Part shown: positions 8,924 to 17,883 of the stretch, one piece after another
Numbering within the stretch: the stretch's first letter is position 1
Layout: each line of letters opens with the position of its first letter
Source: Paracoccus kondratievae
GTDB taxonomy: Bacteria > Pseudomonadota > Alphaproteobacteria > Rhodobacterales > Rhodobacteraceae
Length of the DNA: 64,000 nucleotides
NCBI RefSeq assembly: GCF_009301415.1
Contig: NZ_CP045074.1
Location: 62,001 to 126,000 of the forward strand
Direction: 5' to 3'
The notes under the pieces: model-generated
What the model was told of the DNA's origin: nothing
Databases searched by the model: none
The model's input: the letters and a program-made list of their open reading frames with translations, nothing else
Program-made: the position numbers and the translations under genes

Positions 8924-9280
8924 ATGAGTTGGCGCGACTATGCCTCGGCCCCGCCTGCAGGCACCGATATTTGTGCCGAGGCTGATCTGGACCGTATCCG
9001 CTGCCTGACCGTGGAAAGCGACAATGGGCATTTTCCCTTGTTGCTGGTGCGGCTAACCGAGGAGATCCGGGCCTATGTGAACGCTTGCCCGCATCATTAT
9101 CTGCCCTTGGATCACCTTGGCGACAGTATCCTTTCGGCCGATGGCAGACGGCTGATGTGTTCGGTCCATGGTGCGACATTCGACATCGCAAGCGGCGCGG
9201 CGGTGCAGGGTACGGATTGCGGACTTGACCCGGTGCCTCTGATGATCAGCAACGGCATGATCCGGATCGCGGGGGCCTGA
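8924..9280 (+). CDS. Small Rieske [2Fe-2S] ferredoxin-like protein
   Basis: This 118-residue protein is a stand-alone Rieske domain. The cluster ligands are visible as C-P-H in NACPHHYLPLDH and C-S-V-H in LMCSVHGATFDIASGA. No signal peptide or membrane helix is seen, so it is a soluble cytoplasmic electron carrier or a subunit. It starts 3 bp after hppD and before a good hairpin terminator, so the two genes form an operon. Its partner is not evident, because hppD itself needs no external electron donor. A link with another step of aromatic breakdown, or repair of the dioxygenase iron, is possible but inferred. Confidence 0.82.
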   Translation: MSWRDYASAPPAGTDICAEADLDRIRCLTVESDNGHFPLLLVRLTEEIRAYVNACPHHYLPLDHLGDSILSADGRRLMCSVHGATFDIASGAAVQGTDCGLDPVPLMISNGMIRIAGA

Positions 9281-9294
9281 ACGCCCGCATGAGA

Positions 9295-9322
9295 ACGCCG
9301 CCGCAATGCGATGCGGCGGCGT
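9295..9322. terminator. Terminator hairpin after hppD-Rieske operon
   Basis: An 11-bp perfect stem (ACGCCGCCGCA at 9295-9305 with 9312-9322) and a 6-nt loop lie 14 bp after the Rieske stop and 27 bp before the convergent RTX stop. It may serve both directions. There is no long T-run. Confidence 0.65.
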
Positions 9323-9349
9323 ATTTGATCAGGACATGAAGGGCAGATC

Positions 9350-10066
9350 TCAGAAGATGAAATCGCTCATATCCAGCTGACCCAGTTGCATGTCACGGAT
9401 GGTGACCGTGGTGTCGGCCGAAAGGCGCAGCACCAGATCGTCGCCAACCTGCTGGGCGTTCTTGATCACCGCCTGCACCTGAGCACGGCTGAAGTCATCA
9501 AAATCCAGACGGTCAACACCGTTCTGGAAATCGGTGATGATGTCACGGCCGTCGCCACGCTCGAATTCAAAGATATCGGCACCGGCACCGCCGTTCAGCA
9601 CGTCATTGCCGCGACCGCCTTCCAGCTTGTCATTTCCATCGCCGCCATAAAGGCGATCATTGCCGTCGTCTCCCTCCAGCTCATCATTGCCTGCGCCCGC
9701 AACCAAGGTGTCATTGCCGGCGCCGCCTTCCAGCTCATCCCGGCCCGCGCCGCCGTGGAGGTAATCAGCACCGCGGCCACCGTTCAGGTCGTCATTGCCA
9801 TTGCCGCCGCTGAGCCGGTCGTCACCGTTGCCGCCATAAAGAGTGTCGTTGTCGTTGCCGCCGCGCAGGAGGTCATTGCCGTTACCACCGCTCAGGCTGT
9901 CACGGCCGTTGCCACCTTCCATCGTGTCATTGCCGTCACCACCGAACATGGTGTCGTTCCCATCCAGGCCGTACAGTTTGTCATTGCCGCCCAGGCCCGA
10001 CAGCCAGTCACCGTATTTGGTCCCGGTCAACCGTTCCGAGAGAGAAGTGCCGATCTTGCGTACCAT
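9350..10066 (-). CDS. RTX-type calcium-binding repeat protein
   Basis: This 238-residue protein is mostly tandem nine-residue RTX repeats (GGxGxDxLx), with copies such as GGNGNDLLR, GGAGNDTLV and GGDGNDKLE from about residue 25 to 165. These repeats form a calcium-loaded parallel beta-roll. The C-terminus (DGRDIITDFQNGVDRLDFDDF...MSDFIF) resembles the end domain of type I-secreted RTX proteins, so export by a type I system is likely; no such exporter is in the window. No enzymatic domain is present. I start at ATG 10066, preceded by AAAGGA, rather than the upstream in-frame ATGs. It is divergent from a PepSY/two-component operon that probably controls it. Confidence 0.88.
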   Translation of the reverse strand: MVRKIGTSLSERLTGTKYGDWLSGLGGNDKLYGLDGNDTMFGGDGNDTMEGGNGRDSLSGGNGNDLLRGGNDNDTLYGGNGDDRLSGGNGNDDLNGGRGADYLHGGAGRDELEGGAGNDTLVAGAGNDELEGDDGNDRLYGGDGNDKLEGGRGNDVLNGGAGADIFEFERGDGRDIITDFQNGVDRLDFDDFSRAQVQAVIKNAQQVGDDLVLRLSADTTVTIRDMQLGQLDMSDFIF

Positions 10067-10139
10067 CGAACTAAATCCTTTCCTTTGCTCCAGCAGCGGT
10101 AGTGTTCCGCGATGATCGCTGAGCAATGCCATAACCATG

Positions 10140-10277
10140 CTGACAACGATCTGACCCGAACTGTCAGCACTCTGTCAGTTTTCTTAAACAGAGGTGTATT
10201 GAAAGGAAAGAAAACCCGCATAGCGGCAGAATAACCGCAAGACAGCATGATGCCGCCGTTTGTCAGTCAGATGTCAG
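10140..10277. promoter_or_regulatory. Three 11-bp-spaced TGTCAG repeat pairs, candidate response-regulator sites
   Basis: Between the RTX gene and the PepSY operon there are direct-repeat pairs. TGTCAG occurs at 10162 and 10173; TGTCAG at 10261 and 10272; and on the other strand CTGACA at 10140 with CTGACC at 10151. Every pair has an 11-bp period, the standard layout for tandem OmpR/PhoB-family dimers. The adjacent OmpR-type regulator (10652) is the obvious candidate ligand. The pairs near 10140-10178 are about 75-110 bp before the RTX start, and the third lies just before the PepSY start. Confidence 0.6.
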
Positions 10278-10289
10278 CGATTTCTCTTT

Positions 10290-10652
10290 ATGAATAGAAC
10301 CATGAAAAGATGCGCTCTGCTGATCCTGATTCTGACTTTTCTGCCACCGCCCGCGGTCGGACAGCGGGCTGGGGTCTATTCCGTGCAGGACTCCTCGACG
10401 CCAGATTTTGAATTCGCCCGTGCTGCGGTCGAACGTGGCGAGATTCTGCCCCTTGCCGTGGCGCTGAAGCAGCTGCAAGAAACCCATCCGGGGCAGGTCA
10501 CGGAAATCGAGATGGATCAAGAGGATGGCCTGCTGATTTATGAGGTCGAACTCATCACTACCGATGGCCGGCTGATCGAGGTCGAGATGGATGCCAGGAC
10601 CGGCACCATCATCAAGCTTGAGGAAAGCGATGATGAAGAGGACGACGACTGA
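10290..10652 (+). CDS. Secreted PepSY-domain protein, first gene of a two-component operon
   Basis: This protein of 120 residues (116 if ATG 10302 is used) has an N-terminal signal peptide (KRCALLILILTFLPPPAVG) and one PepSY domain. The domain shows the pattern ARAAVERGEILPLAVALKQLQETHPGQVTEIEMDQEDGLLIYEVELIT followed by GRLIEVEMDARTGTIIKLEE, ending in an acidic tail DDEEDDD. PepSY proteins act in the periplasm, often as inhibitors or partners of sensors. The acidic tail could bind cations. Its stop overlaps the response-regulator start (TGATG). No good ribosome site precedes either ATG, so the start is uncertain. Confidence 0.8.
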   Translation: MNRTMKRCALLILILTFLPPPAVGQRAGVYSVQDSSTPDFEFARAAVERGEILPLAVALKQLQETHPGQVTEIEMDQEDGLLIYEVELITTDGRLIEVEMDARTGTIIKLEESDDEEDDD

Positions 10653-11335
10653 TGCGCGCCCTTGTGGTTGAGGATGAACTGCGGATTGCCGCGGATCTGG
10701 AGCGCGCGCTGAAAGCGGCGGGGTTTCTTGTCGAGTTGGTGGCCGATGGCGAGACAGCGTGGTTTCGCGGCGGCACCGAGAATTACGACCTGATCGTGCT
10801 GGATCTGAACCTGCCGCGCCTTGACGGGCTGACCGTGCTCAAGCGCTGGCGGGCCGAGGGTTGCGAAAGTCCGGTTCTGATCCTGACCGCGCGCGGTGCC
10901 TGGACCGAGCGGGTTGAGGGTATAGACGCCGGCGCCGACGACTACCTGCCCAAGCCATTCCGTATGGAGGAACTGATCGCCCGCGCCCGCGCGCTGGTGC
11001 GCCGCGCAGGGGGAAGGGGCAATGCGACCCAACAGATCGGGCGGCTGACGGTGGACATCAACCGCATGACCGCCTCAATCGACGGTATTCCGGTGTCGGT
11101 TACGCCGCTGGAGTTCCGGCTGATCGCATATCTTGCCGTGAACCGTGATCGCACCGTACCGCCGACCGAGCTGTTGGAGCATCTTTACGGTGACGATGAT
11201 TCGCGCGAACTGAATGCTGTTGAAGCCATCATTACCCGGTTGCGTCGCAAGCTGGGCGCCGGCGTGATCGGGACCCGTCGCGGTTTTGGCTATCACCTCG
11301 AAGGGGGAGAGGCGCAGATGCAGGGCAGCGCGTGA
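10652..11335 (+). CDS. OmpR-family response regulator
   Basis: This 227-residue protein has an N-terminal receiver with acidic residues E7 and D8, phospho-acceptor D51 (LIVLDLNLP), the conserved threonine in LILTARG and lysine in LPKPF, followed by a C-terminal winged-helix DNA-binding domain (TPLEFRLIAYLAVNRDRTVPPTELLEHLYGDD...ITRLRRKLG, then GTRRGFGYHL). This is the PhoP/QseB/PmrA-like layout. It overlaps the PepSY gene by 1 nt and the kinase gene by 4 nt (GTGA), so the three are co-translated. It is likely to bind the TGTCAG-N5-TGTCAG repeats upstream and to autoregulate. Confidence 0.92.
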   Translation: MRALVVEDELRIAADLERALKAAGFLVELVADGETAWFRGGTENYDLIVLDLNLPRLDGLTVLKRWRAEGCESPVLILTARGAWTERVEGIDAGADDYLPKPFRMEELIARARALVRRAGGRGNATQQIGRLTVDINRMTASIDGIPVSVTPLEFRLIAYLAVNRDRTVPPTELLEHLYGDDDSRELNAVEAIITRLRRKLGAGVIGTRRGFGYHLEGGEAQMQGSA

Positions 11336-12690
11336 TCCGCTCGATCCGCTGGCGGCTGGTGCTGGCGGGGGCGCTGGCGATTGCGCTGGCGCTCGCGCTG
11401 TCCGGCTTTGGCCTGGCGATCCTGTTTGAACGCCATGTAGAACGTGTCACCATCGCTGATCTGCAAGCCCGGGCGCTGGCCCTGACGGCGATGGTGCAAC
11501 CGGGAGGGGCCTCGGGCCCACGTCTGCGCGAATCGCCCGAAGACCCGCTATATGACCAGCCGTTCTCTGGCCATTACTGGCAGGTAGAGCTGGGGGATGA
11601 GATCCGCCGCTCACGCTCGCTTTGGGATCATGTGCTGGTGACTGGTCAACCCGTCCCATCCCCGGGTGAGGTCAAGGTACGGTCGCTGCCCGGCCCTCAG
11701 GGTGAGGCGCTGCTGGCTGTCGAGCAAAGCCTGATGGTCGGCCAAAGCGCCAATCCGGTGCCCCTGCGGATCATCGTTGCCTCGCATCGTTATGAGCTTG
11801 AGCTGGCGCGACGTGGCTTTCTGGGCGATCTGTTGCCCTATCTTGGACTGCTTGGGGCGGTGCTGCTGCTGGCCAGCTGGCTGCAGATCACCGTGGGGCT
11901 GCGGCCTTTGGCGCAGGTCGGCGCAAGGGTGGCCGAGCTGACCTCGGGTTCGCGTCCGCGCATTGGCCGCGATTTGCCGACCGAGGTAATCCCGCTTGCG
12001 ACCGAAATCGACAAGCTTCTGGATGCCCGCGAGCAAGAGCTGGCACGCGCCCGTCACCGCGCCGCCAATATGGCGCATGGGTTCAAGACGCCGCTACAAG
12101 CCCTTTTGGGCGATGCGGCACGGCTGCGCGCCCGGAACGAGGATGAAATCGCCGGCAGTATCGAAACCATCGCCACCCAGATGCACCGCCATGTCGATCG
12201 TGAACTGGCGCGTGCACGCATCCAGTCAGACCGCAACACCTCGGGCGCTGAGCCTGAACGAATCGCTGCCAAACTGGTTGAGGTTCTGCGTCGGACCCCG
12301 ATGGGGGCGGCGCTCGACTGGCAGGTGCCAAAACCCTCTGGCCTGCGGGCCCGGATCGACCCTGACGATCTGACCGAGGCGCTTGGCGCGCTGCTTGAGA
12401 ACGCCATGCGCCACGCCCATGAGATGATACAGGTTTCGATCAAGGCAGAGGATGGGCATATCCACATAGGTATCCGCGACGACGGCCCCGGTGTGCCCGA
12501 GGCCGATTTGACGCGGTTGACCCAACGCGGGCTTAGCCTTGACCCGAGCGGACAAGGGCAGGGCATCGGCCTTGCCATGGTCGCCGATATCACCGATGCA
12601 GCGCAGGGCGAATTGCGGCTGAGCAACGCCCGGCCCGGTTTCCTGGCCGAGCTTGTCTTTGATGCACTGCCTGCACAGCCCGGCGCTTAG
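11332..12690 (+). CDS. Membrane sensor histidine kinase
   Basis: This 452-residue kinase starts with GTG overlapping the regulator stop. The first membrane helix is at about residues 7-31 and the second at about 165-188, leaving a periplasmic sensor loop of about 130 residues. A short HAMP-like linker leads to the phospho-acceptor H249 in [10 protein letters not shown]. The catalytic domain shows the N box (LLENAMRHA), G1 ([10 protein letters not shown]) and G2 (GQGIGLAMV). It should phosphorylate the regulator encoded just upstream. The sensed signal is unknown; the neighbouring PepSY and RTX genes suggest envelope or cation sensing. Its stop overlaps the convergent panC stop. Confidence 0.9.
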   Translation: MIRSIRWRLVLAGALAIALALALSGFGLAILFERHVERVTIADLQARALALTAMVQPGGASGPRLRESPEDPLYDQPFSGHYWQVELGDEIRRSRSLWDHVLVTGQPVPSPGEVKVRSLPGPQGEALLAVEQSLMVGQSANPVPLRIIVASHRYELELARRGFLGDLLPYLGLLGAVLLLASWLQITVGLRPLAQVGARVAELTSGSRPRIGRDLPTEVIPLATEIDKLLDAREQELARARHRAANMAHGFKTPLQALLGDAARLRARNEDEIAGSIETIATQMHRHVDRELARARIQSDRNTSGAEPERIAAKLVEVLRRTPMGAALDWQVPKPSGLRARIDPDDLTEALGALLENAMRHAHEMIQVSIKAEDGHIHIGIRDDGPGVPEADLTRLTQRGLSLDPSGQGQGIGLAMVADITDAAQGELRLSNARPGFLAELVFDALPAQPGA

Positions 12691-13535
12691 GGCAGATTGA
12701 CCGCCACATTGTCGATCAACCGTACGCCATCAAGCCATGCCGCAACCAGCAATCGCGTTGCGCGGCCGGCCTGCGGCGCCTCAAGCGTGTCGCCATCGCG
12801 CAACTCCAGGTATTCCACCGGGGTAATTCCTGCCGCCTCAAGCTCGGCCGCCGCTGCTGTCAAAGTTGTCTCGACCGGCTCGCCCGCCTCGATCTTTCGC
12901 GCGGCCTCGAACAGGGAACGGGGCAGGGCGGCGGCGCGGCTGCGGCCCTCGGGGCTAAGGCGCTGGTTACGGGACGAAAGCGCCAGCCCATCCTCGTCAC
13001 GGACACAGGGGCAGGGGACAATCTCGACCGGCATTTTCAGGTCCTGCACCAGCCGCCGCACCAGCTGAAGCTGCTGCCAGTCCTTTTCGCCGAAAAAGGC
13101 GCGATCAGCCTGGGTCATGTTGAAAAGCAGCGTCACCACCGTCGCCACTCCGTCGAAATGGCCGGGGCGATGCTGCCCCTCCAGCGGTTCGGTTACGCCC
13201 GAAACCGAAATGACCGTCGCATGACCCGGCGGATAAACCTCATCACCATCGGGAACAAACAGCGCATCCACGCCAAGCGGCCCCAAAAGCGCCGCATCGG
13301 CGTGTTCGGTGCGGGGGTATTTCGCAAAATCCTCGGAGCTGTTGAACTGGCGCGGATTGACGAACAGGGTGACGATCACCCGGTCGCAACTGGTCCGCGC
13401 TGCGCGCACAAGGCTAAGATGACCCTCATGCAGCGCACCCATGGTCGGCACCACGCCGATGGTCTCACCCCGGGATTTCCAGTCGCGGATCAGGGCGCGC
13501 AATTCGGCAAGCGGGCGGATGATCGGCGCACTCAT
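12687..13535 (-). CDS. panC: Pantothenate synthetase
   Basis: This 282-residue cytoplasmic enzyme joins pantoate and beta-alanine with ATP to make pantothenate, the vitamin B5 step of CoA synthesis. The nucleotidyl-transferase HIGH-type motif is in [14 protein letters not shown] (residues about 30-43), followed by [16 protein letters not shown] and [15 protein letters not shown], all PanC hallmarks, then [13 protein letters not shown]. Length is normal. Its start overlaps the panB stop by 4 nt, so panB-panC is a coupled operon. The stop codon shares two bases with the stop of the convergent kinase gene. Confidence 0.96.
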   Translation of the reverse strand: MSAPIIRPLAELRALIRDWKSRGETIGVVPTMGALHEGHLSLVRAARTSCDRVIVTLFVNPRQFNSSEDFAKYPRTEHADAALLGPLGVDALFVPDGDEVYPPGHATVISVSGVTEPLEGQHRPGHFDGVATVVTLLFNMTQADRAFFGEKDWQQLQLVRRLVQDLKMPVEIVPCPCVRDEDGLALSSRNQRLSPEGRSRAAALPRSLFEAARKIEAGEPVETTLTAAAAELEAAGITPVEYLELRDGDTLEAPQAGRATRLLVAAWLDGVRLIDNVAVNLP

Positions 13536-14362
13536 GCGGGTTTGCCCTCGCCAAAGGCATGTTCCGGACCGGGAAAGCGGCGCGCACGTACCTCGGCGGC
13601 ATAGGCGGCGATTGCCGCATCCGCGTCCTGGCCAAGTTCGGCGTAACGTTTGACGAATTTTGGCCGAAAGTCCGAGAAAAGCCCCAGCATGTCATCGACG
13701 ACCAGAACCTGCCCGTCGCAATCAGCACCAGCACCGATCCCAATGGTCGGCACAGCGATTTCCCGGGTGATGCGATGACCCAAAGCCTCGGGCAGTTTCT
13801 CAAGCACCACCGAGAATGCTCCGGCCTCGGCCAACGCCCGCGCATCAAGGGCGATACGGTCAGCCTCGGCCTGACCACGTCCTTGCACCTTGTATCCGCC
13901 AAGGGTGTTCACCGATTGCGGGGTCAGCCCGACATGACCCATGACGGGGATGCCGCGCGCGACCAGAAACGCCACGGTTTCCGCCATATGCTGCCCGCCC
14001 TCAAGCTTGACGGCCTGACAGCCCGTCTCGGCCATCAGGCGCGAGGCGTTGCGGAATGCCTGTGCCGGCCCCTCTTCATAGCTGCCAAAGGGCATGTCGA
14101 CCACCAGACACGCGTGGGACAGGCCGCGCGCGACGGCCTTGCCGTGCAGGATCATCATTTCCATGGTGACGCCAAGGGTCGAGGGCAGGCCATGCAGAAC
14201 CATGCCCAGACTGTCGCCGACCAGCGCAATGTCACAATGCGCATCGACCAGCCGCGCCATCGGGGTGGTATAGGCGGTCAGGCAGACCACGGGTTCGCCG
14301 CCCTTGCGGGCACGGATATCGCCGGGACCAAGGCGGTCCTTGCGTTCGGGGGTCGCACTCAT
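13532..14362 (-). CDS. panB: 3-methyl-2-oxobutanoate hydroxymethyltransferase
   Basis: This 276-residue enzyme transfers a hydroxymethyl group from methylene-tetrahydrofolate to alpha-ketoisovalerate, the first committed pantothenate step. Motifs are [33 protein letters not shown] near residues 27-59, the metal-binding [15 protein letters not shown], and [21 protein letters not shown]. The C-terminal [21 protein letters not shown] is also conserved. Length is normal. It is first in the panBC operon; its promoter should lie in the 14363-14855 gap, which is unusually AT-rich. Confidence 0.96.
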   Translation of the reverse strand: MSATPERKDRLGPGDIRARKGGEPVVCLTAYTTPMARLVDAHCDIALVGDSLGMVLHGLPSTLGVTMEMMILHGKAVARGLSHACLVVDMPFGSYEEGPAQAFRNASRLMAETGCQAVKLEGGQHMAETVAFLVARGIPVMGHVGLTPQSVNTLGGYKVQGRGQAEADRIALDARALAEAGAFSVVLEKLPEALGHRITREIAVPTIGIGAGADCDGQVLVVDDMLGLFSDFRPKFVKRYAELGQDADAAIAAYAAEVRARRFPGPEHAFGEGKPA

Positions 14363-14855
14363 ATCAATCCCTCTCCGTCAGTCCTGGCCTTGGCGGCCGC
14401 TGCCCGAATATTGGATTCGCGCCCGCATGTCTCGCAATAAAATGATGCAGATGCAGCATTCTTGCGCAGGATTATGATCTGACCGCATTGATTGAATAAT
14501 TTATTCATACATTACAGTTAATTATACTGTATATGTCAAATCTGGAGCATGTTTGCAAAATCTGCGCTCGCCAATCTCCGGCACAGGCAGGCGGGCGTTC
14601 CGCCCAACGGTGGAAGGAAAAGATTCAATAACTTATAATTATATAATAATAAAATCATAATGATAAACATAAAATCTATAAAACTTCAAGGTAAAGCACT
14701 TTCCCGACCATTCACCCCAAGCCGCTGCCTCCTCCCGCGCTCAGCTTGACATGGCGGCGGGCCGGGCATAGTGCCGGTTCCGGCCGCCGCGAGGTTGCGG
14801 AATGGGCCAAAACCATCCTCGGCCGCCGCCGCGGCCAGTTCCTCGGGGTCGAAAC
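14363..14855. other. AT-rich non-coding gap between panB and argC
   Basis: No credible gene is seen. Two short palindromes occur: TGAATAA-T-TTATTCA at 14493-14507 and TACAGT-N7-ACTGTA at 14513-14531. The stretch 14621-14695 is very AT-rich compared with the surroundings. Close to argC, TTGACA at 14746-14751 followed after 17 nt by TAGTGC at 14769 is a possible argC promoter, although the -10 match is poor. Confidence 0.5.
14746..14774 (+). promoter_or_regulatory. Possible argC promoter
   Basis: A consensus -35 box TTGACA (14746-14751) with 17-bp spacing to TAGTGC (14769-14774) lies 82 bp before the argC start. The -35 is perfect but the -10 is weak. No other promoter-like sequence is as good between here and argC. 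Confidence 0.35.
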
Positions 14856-15884
14856 ATGACGCTGAAAGCCGCCATCCTTGGTGCTTCGGGCTATACGGGG
14901 GCGGAGCTTGTCCGCATCCTGGCCACCCATCCCCGGATCGAGGTTGCCGCACTGTCGGCTGACCGCAAAGCCGGGCAGGGCTATGATGAGGTTTTCCCGC
15001 ATCTGCGACATCTGAAGCTGCCGCCCCTGATGCGGATGGAAGAGATTGATTTCTCGGGCATCGACGTGGTTTTCTGCGCCCTGCCGCATGGCCTTAGCCA
15101 GCCGCTGGTCGGCCAGTTGCCGCGGGATGTCAAGATCGTCGATCTGGGCGCCGATTTCCGGCTGCGCAACCCCGAGGATTACAAACACTGGTACGGATTA
15201 GACCATGCAGCGCCCGAGGTTCAGCCTGAGGCAGTCTATGGCCTGACCGAATTCTATCGCGACCAGATCCGCGACGCACGCCTTGTCGCCGGAACGGGCT
15301 GTAATGCCGCCACGGTACAATTTGCGTTGCGGCCGCTGATCGGCTCGGGGCTGATCAATCTGGACGATATCATCTGCGATCTCAAGAACGGAGTTTCCGG
15401 GGCAGGGCGCTCGCTCAAGGAAAACATGCTGTTCGCCGAACGCTCCGAGGATGTTGCGGGCTATTCGCAGGGCGGCAAACACCGCCATCTGGGCGAGTTC
15501 GATCAAGAGTTTTCGGCGCTTGCCGGACGCGAGGTCCGCATTCAGTTCACCCCCCATCTGGTGCCGGTGAATCGCGGCATCCTTGCATCCTGCTATCTCA
15601 AGGGCGAGGCGCAGGCCATTCATTCGGCCTTGGCCAATGCCTATGCCGATGAGCCTTTTATCGTCGTCCTGCCATTTGGCCAGCTGCCGGCCATGTCACA
15701 TGTGCAGGGGTCGAATTTTTGCCATATCGGCGTGATTGGGGACCGGATCTCGGGTCGCACACTGGTCGTCTCGACGCTGGACAACCTGTGCAAAGGGTCC
15801 TCGGGGCAGGCGGTACAGAACGCCAACCTGATGCTGGGCTTGCCCGAGACCGAAGGGCTGATGCTCGCACCCATTTTCCCCTGA
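14856..15884 (+). CDS. argC: N-acetyl-gamma-glutamyl-phosphate reductase
   Basis: This 342-residue enzyme reduces N-acetylglutamyl phosphate to the semialdehyde with NADPH, the third step of arginine synthesis. The NADP-binding motif is [16 protein letters not shown] at the N-terminus. The catalytic cysteine is in [19 protein letters not shown], and the conserved [12 protein letters not shown] and [14 protein letters not shown] segments follow. I start at ATG 14856 ([12 protein letters not shown]); the in-frame extension to 14802 codes a proline/arginine-rich tail unlike the family. The gene stands alone, as is common in alphaproteobacteria. Confidence 0.94.
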   Translation: MTLKAAILGASGYTGAELVRILATHPRIEVAALSADRKAGQGYDEVFPHLRHLKLPPLMRMEEIDFSGIDVVFCALPHGLSQPLVGQLPRDVKIVDLGADFRLRNPEDYKHWYGLDHAAPEVQPEAVYGLTEFYRDQIRDARLVAGTGCNAATVQFALRPLIGSGLINLDDIICDLKNGVSGAGRSLKENMLFAERSEDVAGYSQGGKHRHLGEFDQEFSALAGREVRIQFTPHLVPVNRGILASCYLKGEAQAIHSALANAYADEPFIVVLPFGQLPAMSHVQGSNFCHIGVIGDRISGRTLVVSTLDNLCKGSSGQAVQNANLMLGLPETEGLMLAPIFP

Positions 15885-15928
15885 CGACGGGTTATCCGCA
15901 CAACCCGCACAATCTGCGGATATAATCC

Positions 15929-15975
15929 GAAAATAAAAAGGGCGGGGGATAGCACATCCCCCGCCCTGAATTTTG
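15929..15975. terminator. Bidirectional terminator between argC and efp
   Basis: An 11-bp perfect GC-rich stem (15940-15950 with 15956-15966) and a 5-nt loop are flanked by an A-rich run on the left (GAAAATAAAAA) and GAATTTT on the right. Read leftward for efp it is a classic rho-independent terminator with a long U-tract. Read rightward for argC it has a shorter U-tract. Confidence 0.85.
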
Positions 15976-15985
15976 GGCCTGCAGT

Positions 15986-16552
15986 TCAGGCCTTGGCGCG
16001 TTCGACATAAGTCAGGTCAGCGGTGTTGATGATCACCTTGGTGCCAACGCCGATATGCGGCGGGACCATGATACGCACGCCGTTATGGGCCACAGCGGGC
16101 TTGTAGCTTGACGAAGCGGTCTGGCCCTTGACCACCGGCTCGGTCTCGACAACCTCGACGGTCACTTTCTGCGGCAACTCCAGGGCGATCGCTACACCGT
16201 TATGCACCTGCAGGAAGACGCGCACGCCGTCCTCAAGGAACACCTTGTCATCACCGACCACATCGGGCGAAACCACGATCTGCTCATAGCTCTCGGGCTC
16301 CATGAAGTGGTAGCCTTCGCCATCCTCATAAAGGAAGTCGTATTCGCGTTCGTCCACATGGGCACGTTCGACCTGCTCGGTGGTTTTCCACCGCTCCGAG
16401 ACCTTGGTCCCGTCCGAGATGCGGCGCAGATCGACCTGAGTGACGGGCGTGCCCTTACCGGGGTGAAAGTTCTGGGCGGTCAGAACGACATAAAGTTTGC
16501 CGTCGATCTCGACGACATTGCCTTTGCGAAGGCTGGAGGCGATGACTTTCAA
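15986..16552 (-). CDS. efp: Translation elongation factor P
   Basis: This 188-residue factor binds ribosomes stalled on polyproline and helps peptide-bond formation. Starting at TTG 16552 gives [20 protein letters not shown] and exactly the family length, with AAGGGA just upstream. An ATG farther upstream would add a non-conserved tail of 30 residues, so TTG is preferred. The modification site is K33 in FHPGKGTP, and the C-terminal OB folds end with [17 protein letters not shown]. epmA is divergent 136 bp away and epmB is in the same window, so K33 is probably beta-lysylated. Confidence 0.95.
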   Translation of the reverse strand: MKVIASSLRKGNVVEIDGKLYVVLTAQNFHPGKGTPVTQVDLRRISDGTKVSERWKTTEQVERAHVDEREYDFLYEDGEGYHFMEPESYEQIVVSPDVVGDDKVFLEDGVRVFLQVHNGVAIALELPQKVTVEVVETEPVVKGQTASSSYKPAVAHNGVRIMVPPHIGVGTKVIINTADLTYVERAKA

Positions 16553-16688
16553 GGCGGTTTCCCTTGCCTGCTTTTCAAGTTCCGAAAGGCCAGCTATCGA
16601 AGGCCGGCGAAGATGATACCCCATAGCGTTTTTCGCAGCTTTGCGCCAGCCGCAAGCAGAAAACGACACTCAGGAAGGAGTCGCGCGC

Positions 16689-17747
16689 ATGAACCCCCCT
16701 TTGAACGGCGCAAAATCCAGCCCGTGGTGGGACCGCAACCACCATGCCGGGCGGCGACCTTTGCTGTTGGCGCGCAACCGTATTCAGGCGGCGATCCGCG
16801 ACTGGCTTGGTGCACAGGGCTTCGTCGAGGTCGATCCGCTGGCGCTGGCCGTAAGCCCGGGGAATGAGGCCCACTTGCACGCATTCGCTACCAGCCGGAT
16901 CGGCAATGATGGCGAGGCGCAGCCGATGTATCTGCACACCAGTCCCGAATTTGCGATGAAAAAGCTGCTGGCGGCGGGTGAAGCGCGCATCTTTGCCTTT
17001 AGTCACGTCTGGCGCAACCGCGAGTGCGGCGCCCTGCATAGCCCCGAATTCTGTATGCTGGAATGGTATCGGTCAGGCGAAGATTATCGCGTTCTTTTCG
17101 ATGATTGCGCACAATATCTAAAGCACGCGGCCGAGGTTGCGGGGGCCGAGGCGCTGCGGTTTCGCGGGGCCGAATGCGACCCCTATGCTGCACCTGAGGT
17201 GATGTCCGTTGCCGAGGCTTTCCGCGAGTACGCCGGTATAGATCTGCTTGCGACCTGCGACGGCTCCGAAACCGATGCCGGCGCATTGCGGGCACAGGCC
17301 GAGGGGCAGGGGATCCGGCTGGCTGCGGATGACGGCTGGTCCGATATTCTGTCGCGTATTCTGGTCGAAAAGGTCGAGCCGCATCTTGGTATGGGCCGGC
17401 CACTGATCCTTGATCGCTACCCTGCGGCCGAGGCGGCGCTGGCCCGCCCGACCTCAGGCGACCCGCGTGAGGCTGAGCGGTTTGAGCTTTATGCTTGTGG
17501 GGTCGAGCTTGCCAACGGCTTTGGCGAGTTGACCGATCCTGTTGAGCAGCGCCGTCGCTTTCAGGCCGAGATGGATGAAAAAGCGCGAATCTATGGCGAG
17601 CGTTATCCGCTGGACGAGGATTTTCTGGCCGCATTGGCTTTCATGCCGCCTGCTTCGGGCTGCGCCTTGGGGTTTGACCGGCTGGTCATGCTGGCAACCG
17701 GAGCGCCCCGAATTGATGAGGTCATCTGGACGCCACTTATAGAATAA
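16689..17747 (+). CDS. epmA: EF-P lysine ligase (GenX-type lysyl-tRNA synthetase paralogue)
   Basis: This 352-residue protein is a class II synthetase catalytic core lacking the N-terminal anticodon-binding domain of LysRS, as expected for EpmA, which attaches beta-lysine to EF-P. Class II motif 2 is visible in FAFSHVWRNRECGALHSPEFCMLEWY, preceded by LHTSPEFAMKKLLAAG, and motif 3 in ALGFDRLVMLATG near the C-terminus. The GVELANGFGELTD segment binds lysine. The start at 16689 follows AGGAAGGAG. It is divergent from efp, its substrate. Confidence 0.93.
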   Translation: MNPPLNGAKSSPWWDRNHHAGRRPLLLARNRIQAAIRDWLGAQGFVEVDPLALAVSPGNEAHLHAFATSRIGNDGEAQPMYLHTSPEFAMKKLLAAGEARIFAFSHVWRNRECGALHSPEFCMLEWYRSGEDYRVLFDDCAQYLKHAAEVAGAEALRFRGAECDPYAAPEVMSVAEAFREYAGIDLLATCDGSETDAGALRAQAEGQGIRLAADDGWSDILSRILVEKVEPHLGMGRPLILDRYPAAEAALARPTSGDPREAERFELYACGVELANGFGELTDPVEQRRRFQAEMDEKARIYGERYPLDEDFLAALAFMPPASGCALGFDRLVMLATGAPRIDEVIWTPLIE

Positions 17748-17883
17748 GCAAAATCAATGTCTAATTAATAATATATTATGTTATTTCTTACATAGCGGTG
17801 CTTTGCCACCGGCAAGATTTCGGCTTTCAGCATTGAAAATCCGCGGTTAGGCTGGGGCAAAACGCTTTGACGAAGGAACGGGC

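Noticed and set aside
9386..10102. Open plus-strand frame and apparent tandem repeats suggestive of a repeat protein or CRISPR array
   Set aside because: The repeats are the DNA of the 9-residue RTX motifs on the minus strand. Repeat and spacer lengths are not constant and no cas gene is near.
14802..14855. N-terminal extension of argC from ATG 14802
   Set aside because: It would add an Arg/Pro-rich tail before the family start [15 protein letters not shown] and is not conserved in character.
16553..16669. Longer efp reading from an upstream ATG
   Set aside because: The extra residues are unlike EF-P, whereas TTG 16552 gives the exact family length and has a ribosome site.
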